Shown here: piece after piece, positions 45,495-53,425 of the stretch
Position numbering within the stretch: position 1 is the first letter of the stretch
How the letters are laid out: the number at the start of each line of letters is the position of its first letter
Origin: Nitrospirota bacterium
GTDB taxonomy: Bacteria; Nitrospirota; Nitrospiria; Nitrospirales; Nitrospiraceae
DNA length: 64,000 nt
Assembly: GCA_030684575.1 (NCBI GenBank)
Contig: JAUXVD010000008.1
Span: 930,001 to 994,000 of the forward strand
Reading direction: 5' to 3'
Notes under the pieces: model-generated
What the model saw: only the letters and a program-made list of their open reading frames with translations
Told to the model about the DNA's origin: nothing
Databases searched by the model: none
Program-made: the position numbers and the translations under genes

Positions 45495-46247
45495 ATGCCG
45501 CTGATCAAGACGGCGGCCATCACGCTGAATAGTCGGAAGTGGGGCGATGCAGATCGGATCGTGACGTTCTATACCAAGGAGATGGGGAAGGTTCGCGGGG
45601 TGGCGCGGGGGGCTCGTCGGATGAAGAGCCGGCTCGGCGCATCGCTAGAGCCGCTCACTATCTGCCATCTGAACCTGTTCGAAAAGTCCGGTGATTCTCT
45701 CTTTCGAATTTCTCAAGTCGATCTCGTAGAGCCGTTCATGAGATTTCGAGAAGACCTGACGCTCATGACCGCTGCCGCCAGGATGGTCAATGTGGTCAGT
45801 GCTGTGACACCGGATGGGGATCCTGATCTGCCGCTCTTCGAGACACTCGAGCAGGGGCTGCGCGCCTTAGTTGCGAGCCAGGATCCGGCGTTGACCGCGC
45901 TATTGTTTCAGATTCGTCTGCTGGGCCTTATTGGATTTCGTCCTGAGACCAATCATTGCACGGCGTGCGGAAAGGGCCGGTTAGTGGGAGAACCTCAGTT
46001 CTCGCCTCTCTCAGGGGGCCTGGTGTGCGTAGTTTGTGCTGCACGACAGACCTTCCGCTGTTTGCCGCTCTCGCGAGGGAGTTTGGCTTTTCTGCATCAG
46101 GCGTTGCGACTTGCACCTGCAATGGTCGATCGCTTGAGGGCCGCAGGGCAAGTCAGGTATGAGGTGGAGCGAGCGGTCGAAGGCTATGTTACAGTCGTGG
46201 CAGGGAGACAACTGCCTCCCGTGAATTTCTTGTCGTATCCGTCATGA
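45495..46247 (+). CDS. recO: DNA repair protein RecO
   Basis: A 250-residue recombination mediator that loads RecA with RecR. The OB-fold start LIKTAAITLNSRKWGDADRI and TFYTKEMGKVRGVARGARR are typical, and a zinc-binding module CTACGKGRLVGEPQF ... VCVVC lies at about 155-180. An in-frame ATG at 45453 would add 14 residues without family support. era-recO proximity is common, with mgtE between here. Confidence 0.91.
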   Translation: MPLIKTAAITLNSRKWGDADRIVTFYTKEMGKVRGVARGARRMKSRLGASLEPLTICHLNLFEKSGDSLFRISQVDLVEPFMRFREDLTLMTAAARMVNVVSAVTPDGDPDLPLFETLEQGLRALVASQDPALTALLFQIRLLGLIGFRPETNHCTACGKGRLVGEPQFSPLSGGLVCVVCAARQTFRCLPLSRGSLAFLHQALRLAPAMVDRLRAAGQVRYEVERAVEGYVTVVAGRQLPPVNFLSYPS

Positions 46248-46287
46248 ACTTGACCCGCTGATTCATTGTGAAAGGGAGTTGCCTGTC

Positions 46288-46644
46288 ATGACAGAGGTCT
46301 TGTGTGAACCGAAAGACATGGCCTGGGTCGAGAAGGGTGTGTTGGGCATCGAATGGAGCGACGGGCACAAGGCTGTCTACCCCGTTCGGTATCTCCGCCA
46401 GCAATGTCCCTGTGCCGCTTGTGTCGACGAGTGGTCTGGAGTCCGCCGTTTGCAGCCGGACGATGTCCCCATCGTCATCATGTTGCAGGATGTGCAGCCG
46501 GTCGGACGGTATGCGCTGCAATTTACGTGGAGCGACGGTCACGACACAGGGATTTACTCCTATGCCCTCCTTCGGCGGCTGTGCCAGTGCGATATCTGTC
46601 AGCCTGTGAAGCCGAGTGAACCGAGGAGCCGACGTCTGCTGTGA
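46288..46644 (+). CDS. DUF971 / GBBH-like N-terminal domain protein
   Basis: A 118-residue protein with the DUF971 fold (LGIEWSDGHKAVYPVRYLRQ ... CPCAACVDEWSG ... LQFTWSDGHDTGIYSYALLR), which resembles the N-terminal domain of gamma-butyrobetaine hydroxylase and is linked to Fe-S carriers (ApbC/Mrp) in other bacteria. Cysteines CPCAAC and CQCDIC could bind zinc or a cluster. GGGAG nine bases before ATG 46288. Its stop overlaps the GTG of the next gene. Confidence 0.82.
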   Translation: MTEVLCEPKDMAWVEKGVLGIEWSDGHKAVYPVRYLRQQCPCAACVDEWSGVRRLQPDDVPIVIMLQDVQPVGRYALQFTWSDGHDTGIYSYALLRRLCQCDICQPVKPSEPRSRRLL

Positions 46645-47162
46645 GAGACTATACTGGTATCAATGCCACTTCTTGTGGTGTTCCTCGGTTCCTGAACCTC
46701 AATGGTCTGAGACTCTCGAACTGGGCCGTGGTGGCGTTGGTGGTCGCTCTTGGATCGGCATTTGGCTGCAGCGGGATGCCGTCGTTGGAAGAACAAGAGC
46801 GCCATGTGCGAGAGAACGAGTTGGTGCTCCATCAGTTGACCCCGCGCGCGTTTGTCGGGGCATGGGGCGCACCGACGTATCAGCATGCTGAGTTCATGCA
46901 GTTCTTCGGTATGAATGATGATTCGCTTATGCCACGGTCGAGATTGGCGAGTGGAGAACCGCCACGAGGGTGGGAGGTTGATATTGAAGCCGGCGATGCG
47001 CTGTTTCTAGCTTATCCCGATCGCGGGTGGCTGGTGGTGTTTCTTGAGGAACGGCTTGTTTATCGCGAAGCGCTGACCGCGGCGCAGCTCCATACCTTGG
47101 GTCGTAGTTGGCAGCATGAAGATAAGTTTCGCTCCAGATTTGAAGTGCCAACTGCTCCATAA
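46641..47162 (+). CDS. Putative lipoprotein of unknown function
   Basis: A 173-residue protein whose hydrophobic segment (WAVVALVVALGSAFGCSG) ends in a lipobox-like GSAFGC, preceded by an unusually long N-terminus when read from GTG 46641 (4-bp overlap with the previous gene). The mature part is acidic and ends with DKFRSRFEVPTAP. Motifs: FVGAWGAPTYQHAEFMQFFG and GWLVVFLEERLVYREAL. I do not recognise the family. A start further inside is possible but no better one is evident. Confidence 0.6.
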   Translation: MRDYTGINATSCGVPRFLNLNGLRLSNWAVVALVVALGSAFGCSGMPSLEEQERHVRENELVLHQLTPRAFVGAWGAPTYQHAEFMQFFGMNDDSLMPRSRLASGEPPRGWEVDIEAGDALFLAYPDRGWLVVFLEERLVYREALTAAQLHTLGRSWQHEDKFRSRFEVPTAP

Positions 47163-47168
47163 ATATCT

Positions 47169-48677
47169 GTGTCCTGTGGGCCTCCCGTGACCAAGTATCC
47201 ATTGAATCTCCTCATGGTTTCCTCAGAAGCGGTTCCCTATGCCAAGACCGGCGGGCTTGCTGATGTCGCTGGCGCGTTGCCTCTTGAGTTGGCAAAGCTC
47301 GGGCATGACGTCATCCTCTTACTCCCCCACTATCGTTGCCTGAATGAGTCAGGGCGATCCTTCCGTCCGGTCTGTCGCCTCCAAGTGCCGACTCCTCAGG
47401 GGCCTGTCGACACGCTGATCGAAGAAGATGTCATTTCCGTCGGTAGCGAAGGTCGCCACGTCCGTGTATGGACAGTCCGAAACGAGGCCTTCTTTGATCG
47501 GCCCGGGTTGTACGGAGATCGCGGCGCTGATTATCAGGATAATCTCGACCGGTTTGCATTTTTCTGCCGCGTAACGATTGAGGTGATCGCCTATCAGCAC
47601 ATTGTGAACCAATGGAAGACCCATCTCCTCCATCTGCACGATTGGCAATCGGCGTTGTGTGCAGTCTACCTCAAGACCATGGGGCAAGACCGGCCGGAGA
47701 TTCAGGGTGTGTGCACTGTACTGACGCTCCACAATGTAGGGTATCAAGGGGTGTTCCCTGGAGTGCAATTCGAGAAAACCGGGCTACCGCAGTTGCTGTT
47801 TACGCCTGCGGGGCTTGAGTACTACGGTTCCGTGAATTTGCTCAAGGGGGGAATCGTCTTTGCCGATTTTGTGACGACTGTGAGCCCGACCTATGCGCGA
47901 GAAATTCTCACGCCCGAATGTGGCTTTGGGCTGGAGGGTGTATTGCACAACCGTGCGGACCAACTCTTGGGCATCTTGAACGGGATCGACATCGATCGAT
48001 GGAACCCAGAAACTGATCCCTACCTTCCAGCAAATTACTCAGTGACCGATCGCTCGGGGAAGTTGCTCTGTAAAAAGGCGCTCCAACAAGAGTTCCATCT
48101 TCCTGAAACATCGGTTCCGTTGCTTGGCGTGATTGCACGGCTGACGTCGCAGAAGGGGCTAGATCTTGTGGCGGCCATCATTCCACAATTAATGGCGATG
48201 GATTTGCAATTGGTGGTCTTGGGAACAGGCGAGCCGGAGCTGGAAGCTATATTTCAGGCGCTTCAGGTGCGCTATCCGCGTCGCATGGGACTTCGTCTTG
48301 GCTTTGATGAAGGTCTTGCGCATCGCATCGAAGGTGGGGCAGATGTATTTGTGATGCCTTCACGCTATGAGCCTTGCGGATTGAGTCAGCTCTATAGTCT
48401 CCGTTACGGAACTGTTCCTGTTGTGAGAAAGACGGGTGGGTTGGCAGATACGGTCGTGCCATTGACCGTCCAGGCTCAGCAGGCTGGGCAGGCAACAGGG
48501 TTTCACGTTGAAGAGGATACGGCAAGCGCTCTTCTGTCAGTATTGAGTCGAACTGTGGCGATGTATCAGGATCGATCGATGTGGGAGCATTTAGTTAAGG
48601 CAGGGATGAGCACGGATGTGTCCTGGGCTCGTTCGGCGAACGCCTACGATCACCTGTTTGTGTCGCTGGTTAAATAG
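47169..48677 (+). CDS. glgA: Glycogen (starch) synthase, GT5
   Basis: A 502-residue ADP-glucose-dependent glycogen synthase. KTGGLADV near the N-terminus binds the donor; HDWQSAL and the GT-B C-terminal donor site SRYEPCGLSQLYSLRYGTVP with KTGGLADTV are typical. GTG 47169 or 47187 could start it. No other glg genes are seen in the window. Confidence 0.93.
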   Translation: MSCGPPVTKYPLNLLMVSSEAVPYAKTGGLADVAGALPLELAKLGHDVILLLPHYRCLNESGRSFRPVCRLQVPTPQGPVDTLIEEDVISVGSEGRHVRVWTVRNEAFFDRPGLYGDRGADYQDNLDRFAFFCRVTIEVIAYQHIVNQWKTHLLHLHDWQSALCAVYLKTMGQDRPEIQGVCTVLTLHNVGYQGVFPGVQFEKTGLPQLLFTPAGLEYYGSVNLLKGGIVFADFVTTVSPTYAREILTPECGFGLEGVLHNRADQLLGILNGIDIDRWNPETDPYLPANYSVTDRSGKLLCKKALQQEFHLPETSVPLLGVIARLTSQKGLDLVAAIIPQLMAMDLQLVVLGTGEPELEAIFQALQVRYPRRMGLRLGFDEGLAHRIEGGADVFVMPSRYEPCGLSQLYSLRYGTVPVVRKTGGLADTVVPLTVQAQQAGQATGFHVEEDTASALLSVLSRTVAMYQDRSMWEHLVKAGMSTDVSWARSANAYDHLFVSLVK

Positions 48678-48727
48678 GGCCTCCGCTGGGGCGTAGGGGA
48701 GAATAGCTAGCACCGCGAGTGAATCGA

Positions 48728-49216
48728 CTAGGGAAGGTTGAGTGTAACCTCAACGATGTTCGTCTCAAGCTCAGAAAGCAAGGTCTTCGCCTGCAGGGTG
48801 TAGTAGGCATACTCAGTTTGGGGCTGGTAGCTCAGGACAGTCCTGAGAAGGTCTTTGGCGACATCAAGCTTTCCTGCCTCCATGGCAGCAGAGCCGGCCC
48901 GTAAAGAGCAGGCTGCAGCCATTGCTTTTACATCTACCGCAAATCTGGCCGCAGGGGTCGAGACCAACTTCTCAAGTTTCACTGGTAGGGGAAGAACGAA
49001 AGATTCCTGAGCTAGCGAATGGTTCGCCGCGCTTGTTAATGCGAGCGCATCCTCTCTCAATTGGTCGATGCCGGTGCCGGTTTGGCAACGGGAGTAGGTG
49101 CCCCAAAGGCTCATGAAGCTTCCGTTATCGATGACGGCTGTTTTTACCGGTTGGCCAGTCTGACAGCCGGCTACTACGATTAAGAGGCTTATGAGTATGA
49201 GCTGAGTCGTTTTCAT
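48728..49216 (-). CDS. Putative lipoprotein of unknown function
   Basis: A 162-residue protein with signal LILISLLIVVAGC (lipobox VAGC). The rest is mostly helical (TSAANHSLAQESFVL ... YYTLQAKTLLSELETNIVEV), with two further Cys residues (SRCQTGTG and AACSLRAG). No family recognised. It converges with glgA and precedes the EPS-locus regulator on the same strand. Confidence 0.7.
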   Translation of the reverse strand: MKTTQLILISLLIVVAGCQTGQPVKTAVIDNGSFMSLWGTYSRCQTGTGIDQLREDALALTSAANHSLAQESFVLPLPVKLEKLVSTPAARFAVDVKAMAAACSLRAGSAAMEAGKLDVAKDLLRTVLSYQPQTEYAYYTLQAKTLLSELETNIVEVTLNLP

Positions 49217-49314
49217 GCTACCCCTGATGATTGTCCTGCTATTGAGTTGCTCTCAACCTTCTGGTATCGGAGCAATGCAATCGATAGGCCAAAAACTAAC
49301 AATGTAAGGTAATG

Positions 49315-49331
49315 ATTTTATTTAATAAAAT
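49315..49331. repeat. 17-bp A+T palindrome
   Basis: ATTTTATTTAATAAAAT is a perfect 17-bp palindrome (8-bp arms) in the 188-bp A+T-rich gap between the lipoprotein start and the luxR stop, both on the minus strand. It may be an operator for the lipoprotein gene or just part of a weak terminator for the regulator gene; nothing else is seen in the gap. Confidence 0.4.
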
Positions 49332-49404
49332 GCCATGCTCGAAATGTTCGTATGTGTTGAAGAAAGCGCACTGTGTGATTTTAGTTGCAGGTTACTGTGG
49401 CAGA

Positions 49405-50013
49405 TTATGAGTTAAAGATATGAACGAGGATACCTGTCCTGGTCGTGGAGTTCGTTTTTCTCATGATGTGTTTGATGTGTTCTTTCACTGTCTGCTCAGT
49501 AATCTGAAGCGCATTCGCGATTTCTTTATTCGTCCAGCCCTTTGCCAGGTGCTCAATGACGGATTGCTCGCGATTGGTCAATTGAAACTTTTCCTTGGCT
49601 TGATCGGTATTGAGCTGTTGTCGCCTCGCCAACTCCTCTAATGTGACCACGAGTCTCGCATATTGGACCCCACCGCGATCAGGGAGGCCAAATCCCCGCA
49701 ACAGGATGGGTTGTTCAGGATTGCCTGCAACACGTTTGATTTCGAATTGTTCCCAGTCCTTTGCCTCAGTGCGAACATGGAGCGCCTTGATAATTTCCCC
49801 GCAGAGTTCTGTCAGGGCCGTAGGCAAGACTCCATGGGCAGACTTCAGGCTCCCTCCACCATGTTCGGCTGCATTGATTTGTTTTGATAGTTCCGAGGCT
49901 TGCCGATTCATATGTAGGAGTTGCATGGACGCCGAGAGGACAACAATCCCTGCGCCTGCCCGTTGATCGGCAAGAGTGTCTGTCGGGTCTACGGGCAGTG
50001 AGGAATCACTCAT
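49405..50013 (-). CDS. LuxR-type transcriptional regulator with PAS-like N-terminus
   Basis: A 202-residue regulator. The N-terminal half resembles a PAS domain (GAGIVVLSASMQLLHMN ... FEIKRVAGNPEQPILLRGFG), and the C-terminal quarter is a LuxR/NarL HTH (LTNREQSVIEHLAKGWTNKE ... HIKHIMRKTNS). There is no receiver domain or visible phospho-acceptor. It is divergently transcribed from the EPS operon that begins with the PilZ gene about 350 bp away, which suggests local control of exopolysaccharide genes. Confidence 0.85.
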   Translation of the reverse strand: MSDSSLPVDPTDTLADQRAGAGIVVLSASMQLLHMNRQASELSKQINAAEHGGGSLKSAHGVLPTALTELCGEIIKALHVRTEAKDWEQFEIKRVAGNPEQPILLRGFGLPDRGGVQYARLVVTLEELARRQQLNTDQAKEKFQLTNREQSVIEHLAKGWTNKEIANALQITEQTVKEHIKHIMRKTNSTTRTGILVHIFNS

Positions 50014-50365
50014 GGAGGAGGGATACTTTCGCGGTTATTTCAAGAACAATGCTAGACAATCCAATGCTTTCTGTTAAGGTAGCACGTAGACATCGAGAAC
50101 GTAACTATAGAGTGGAAATAGTACCTAACCCTTTAGGGGGAGTCAACACCCACCTTTGGAGAAGCGAGTCCTACATCGTCGGTATTGTCCCTCACTCGAT
50201 GCCTTTCTATACTCTCCCTACAGAGTCAAGGCGTTCGGATAAACCATGAGGGCATCCGGCGTTGTCAGTAGAAAGAGCACGACGGGCAAGGCTCTTTTCT
50301 CGCGGGGCTGGACTCGGTGTTGGTGTGAAGATCTTTGCAGCAATTAATTTCGTAGGGGGGATACA
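50014..50365 (+). other. 352-bp divergent intergenic region upstream of the EPS operon
   Basis: Lies between luxR (-) and pilZ (+). It contains no convincing gene; short frames on both strands are not supported. CTGTTAAGGTAGCACGT at 50071-50087 resembles pieces of the enterobacterial JUMPstart/ops element (CTGTTAAG and GGTAGC), but in altered order. No sigma54 GG-N10-GC pair was found. AGGGGGG at 50354-50360 is the ribosome-binding site for the PilZ gene. Confidence 0.5.
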
Positions 50366-50713
50366 GTGGGACAGAATGAGTGGGAATGGCCAATCGCGAC
50401 GGATTTCCAGAAACACCACGATCGAGCGGCGCTCTTGCGTCCTATCCCCTACGAGATGACAGCCCCGGTGAACGATCCGCTGGCGGTTGCTCACAGGGGG
50501 AAAGCGCTGTCGGTCAATATTAGCAGCGGAGGTATGCTCATTTTGATGGATCAAGCCCCAGCGATCGAACAGGTGATGAAGGTCTATGTGCCGACACCTA
50601 TCACTGCGGCAGAGACTCCGACACTCGCAGAAGTGCGGTGGACGAGGAAGTTACCGTTTGGTAAAAATAGTGGAGTGGGTCCCTATTTCGTCGGTCTCAA
50701 GTTTATGTTCTAG
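50366..50713 (+). CDS. PilZ-domain protein
   Basis: A 115-residue single-domain PilZ protein, a fold that binds c-di-GMP. The (D/N)xSxxG motif is present as VNISSGGML; the upstream arginine motif appears as RAALLRPIPY rather than the strict RxxxR, so binding is uncertain. It ends YFVGLKFMF, the typical last strand. GTG start with AGGGGGG five bases upstream. First gene of the EPS operon, 85 bp before the first Wza-like gene, suggesting c-di-GMP-linked control of export. Confidence 0.82.
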   Translation: MGQNEWEWPIATDFQKHHDRAALLRPIPYEMTAPVNDPLAVAHRGKALSVNISSGGMLILMDQAPAIEQVMKVYVPTPITAAETPTLAEVRWTRKLPFGKNSGVGPYFVGLKFMF

Positions 50714-50797
50714 GCGAGATTGCAATGTGAGCTCGAGGGGCGGAGACCACACTGTATGCGCAGTATGATAGTGTCGATTCACTACATGAGGGCAGTG

Positions 50798-51451
50798 ATG
50801 AATATGATGATACGTAGTATTGCGATTATGGGTATTATCCTGGCGATGACAGCGGCAACGGCATTGGCACAATCGAAGCCGTCCGCAAGTAACCCACTCC
50901 AGGAGTCGGCACATGAGAAGGCGTCACTGATTGTGACGACCGATTATATCCTCGGACCGGAAGACGTATTAGAAGTTACGGTATGGCGGAACGTCGACCT
51001 TTCAAAAACGGTGACCGTACGTCCCGATGGGAAAATTTCTCTTCCGCTTATCGGTGATGTATCTGCTGTGGGTAAAACGACGGTGCAATTGGCTGAGGAT
51101 ATTTCTGGTAAGTTAAAGGAATATAAGGAAAACCCCCAGGTGTCCATTCTTGTGAAAGAAGTGAATAGCTACGCGATTTATGTGCTCGGAGAAGTGGCAC
51201 ACCCGGGAAAGTTTCCGCTGAAGAGTAAGACTACCTTGTTACAGGCCGTCACAGTTTCCGGAGGTTTTACAGCTACAGCAGCGAGAAATAAGATCGTCGT
51301 GTTTCGCTTTGCCAAGGATGGCGCGAGCCAAATTAAGATAAAGGCAAGCTATGATGACATCGTGTTGAGAGATGGGTCGAATCAAAATATTGAGTTGAAA
51401 CCGGGTGATCAAATTGTTGTGCCGTCAGAGACAATGGTGCTCGTGCCATGA
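50798..51451 (+). CDS. Wza/GumB-type polysaccharide export protein (periplasmic/secreted form)
   Basis: A 217-residue protein with a signal peptide (IRSIAIMGIILAMTAATALAQ) and a Poly_export domain followed by an SLBB domain: YILGPEDVLEVTVWRN, VRPDGKISLPLIGDV, and VKEVNSYAIYVLGEVAHPGK. No lipobox. GAGGG before ATG 50798 decides the start over upstream in-frame codons. It is a close paralogue of the next gene and overlaps its open frame end. Confidence 0.88.
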   Translation: MNMMIRSIAIMGIILAMTAATALAQSKPSASNPLQESAHEKASLIVTTDYILGPEDVLEVTVWRNVDLSKTVTVRPDGKISLPLIGDVSAVGKTTVQLAEDISGKLKEYKENPQVSILVKEVNSYAIYVLGEVAHPGKFPLKSKTTLLQAVTVSGGFTATAARNKIVVFRFAKDGASQIKIKASYDDIVLRDGSNQNIELKPGDQIVVPSETMVLVP

Positions 51452-51468
51452 TGTGCAGGAGGGGCGGA

Positions 51469-52104
51469 ATGATATCTGCTATGTGCATTGATTTGATGAG
51501 AAAGACTCTTTGCGTGTGTGTGATGGTGGGAGTTTCGCTCCTGCTTGTGGTTGCTTGTGTGGGAATCCCTAAAGAAGCGTTAGACGAAGTCAGTCGGCCT
51601 CTCCCGAAGGATTTCCTCCTCGGACCTGAAGATGTTGTGGAGGTAATGGTGTGGAGAAATCAGGATTTGTCTCGTACGGTAGTGGTACGGCCAGATGGAA
51701 TGATTTCTCTCCCTCTAATTGGAGATGTGCAAGCAAGCGGTCTGACAGCATCGGGAGTGAGTGAAAAGATATCTAAGCGATTATCAGAATACAAAGAAAA
51801 CCCGTCCGTATCTGTCAGCGTGAAGGAAATTAATAGTTACTATATTTATGTTGTGGGGGAATTCGTACATCCAGGAAAGTATCCGCTGAAATCTTATACC
51901 ACGGTTCTGCAGGCAGTGTCGTTAGCCGGAGGGTTCACTCAATATGCTTCGAAGAATCGAATGGCAGTTATGCGGACCATTCGTACTGGAGCAGTGGATG
52001 AACGGCATGTACGCATTCCTGTTCGCTATGATGATTTGGTAATGGGAAAAGGGGAGGTCGGAAATTTCAGGCTTTTGACAGGGGATACCATTGTTGTGCC
52101 CTAA
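51469..52104 (+). CDS. Wza/GumB-type polysaccharide export lipoprotein
   Basis: A 211-residue paralogue of the preceding export protein with the same Poly_export/SLBB layout (FLLGPEDVVEVMVWRNQDLS, VRPDGMISLPLIGDV, VKEINSYYIYVVGEFVHPGK), but with a lipobox (VSLLLVVAC) in place of a simple signal peptide. AGGAGG lies upstream of ATG 51469; earlier in-frame ATGs at 51448 and 51451 overlap the previous stop. Such proteins form the outer-membrane channel for exopolysaccharide. Confidence 0.88.
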   Translation: MISAMCIDLMRKTLCVCVMVGVSLLLVVACVGIPKEALDEVSRPLPKDFLLGPEDVVEVMVWRNQDLSRTVVVRPDGMISLPLIGDVQASGLTASGVSEKISKRLSEYKENPSVSVSVKEINSYYIYVVGEFVHPGKYPLKSYTTVLQAVSLAGGFTQYASKNRMAVMRTIRTGAVDERHVRIPVRYDDLVMGKGEVGNFRLLTGDTIVVP

Positions 52105-52117
52105 GGTCTTTGCATCC

Positions 52118-53425
52118 ATGGTCCCCCTGTCGCGCTTGCTGGTCGTCGCCGTGGTCGTCTTTCTTTTGGCGTTGACAAATACGGTGTCGGCGCAAACAAG
52201 AAGTGATGGAAGTGAGCAGACCTCAGGGACTTCACAGGACGCTTTCCGCCGACCGATTGCTCCAGTGAGCGCACCTTCGGCGGGATCTCCCGCTCCGGTG
52301 ATTCCGTTTGTAACTATCTCTGAGCGGTTTGATGACAATGTCTTGTTTACCCCGACGAATAAAATGCAGGACTTTGTGACGAATGTCACGGCTGGTGCGC
52401 GGCTTAATTATAGGGACGATATGGTTGATGGGACTTTTCGCGGAGGTCTTGTCTCTGAGGTGTATGTACGCAATCCTGGATTGAATTACATTGGGGCTAA
52501 TGCGGCACTCACTGCTGTTTTGGACAATGCGGTGGGAAAGGTGGTTCGCGGTTTGGGGCTTAGAGTCAGTGATGCAGTGTCCTATAGCCCTAGGTCGCAG
52601 GCCTTTATTACGCCAGAAGCGCCTGTGAATAGTTTCATCAATGGCATTCAAGCCTTCAGAAATAATACTCTTACGAATGCCACAAATGTGCTGAGCACGT
52701 ATGCCCTCAATCCATTGGATCAGGTTAGGGCGTCCTACTCATATCAGATGATCAGATTTTTCAACGATCAGCCAGTTTCTGGTGCTGTCGGTGGTTTGTT
52801 TAACTCGGATGTTCACACGCTCTTGACAGGGGTGGAGCATCAGCTCAATCCTTCTGATTCAATTGGAGGATCCTATCAGTATCAGCAGATGGCATTCGCC
52901 CCAAATACCGGTGGTCCATCAGCGATGGTGTCTGTTAACAGTGCCATGGCAACATGGAAGAATTCAATTTCTCGAGAGCTGAGGATGGAAGTGTCCCCTG
53001 GTGCTTCGATCTTGTCTAGTCTCCCCGGACAACCGCAATGGACGCTGCACACAAGTTTGACGTGGAGTGACACGAGAACAGCCGCGGGAGTTTCATTCTA
53101 CAGAGACATTTTCCCTGGCTTCTTTTTTGCTGGGTCTGCCATTAGGACAGATGGGGTGACCCTAACTCTTTCGAGAATTTTAACTAGTCAGTGGACGGTA
53201 GGCGCTCAGTCAGACTATGCGTCTAGCCGCTCTCTTGGGGCGGGGAGTGGAAACCTTCAATTTAAGTCTTTCGGTGAGCGGGCCTTTCTGAATTACACTT
53301 TCTACCCTGGGCTAATTGCTAGTGCGAGCGCAACGTACAATCATTTTACTTTTGGTCAGGTGGGCTCTGAGAATCAGTTGAGTCGTCAGACGGTTACGCT
53401 TACGCTCACTGCAGAATGGAATTAA
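52118..53425 (+). CDS. Outer-membrane beta-barrel protein of the EPS locus
   Basis: A 435-residue protein with a signal peptide (LLVVAVVVFLLALTNTVSAQ), a Pro/Ser/Ala-rich spacer, then a barrel of many amphipathic strands (ISERFDDNVLFTPTNKMQDF ... SYQYQQMAFAPN ... TLTLTAEWN). The FDDNVLFTP motif and position between export and Wzz genes match outer-membrane proteins (EpsL-like/PEP-CTERM-associated barrels) of exosortase-A-type EPS loci, from memory. The TAA stop overlaps the next ATG. Confidence 0.75.
   Translation: MVPLSRLLVVAVVVFLLALTNTVSAQTRSDGSEQTSGTSQDAFRRPIAPVSAPSAGSPAPVIPFVTISERFDDNVLFTPTNKMQDFVTNVTAGARLNYRDDMVDGTFRGGLVSEVYVRNPGLNYIGANAALTAVLDNAVGKVVRGLGLRVSDAVSYSPRSQAFITPEAPVNSFINGIQAFRNNTLTNATNVLSTYALNPLDQVRASYSYQMIRFFNDQPVSGAVGGLFNSDVHTLLTGVEHQLNPSDSIGGSYQYQQMAFAPNTGGPSAMVSVNSAMATWKNSISRELRMEVSPGASILSSLPGQPQWTLHTSLTWSDTRTAAGVSFYRDIFPGFFFAGSAIRTDGVTLTLSRILTSQWTVGAQSDYASSRSLGAGSGNLQFKSFGERAFLNYTFYPGLIASASATYNHFTFGQVGSENQLSRQTVTLTLTAEWN

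Noticed and set aside
49884-50249. A 121-codon plus-strand frame across the luxR start and the intergenic region
   Set aside because: Antisense to the N-terminus of the regulator and without family features or ribosome-binding site.
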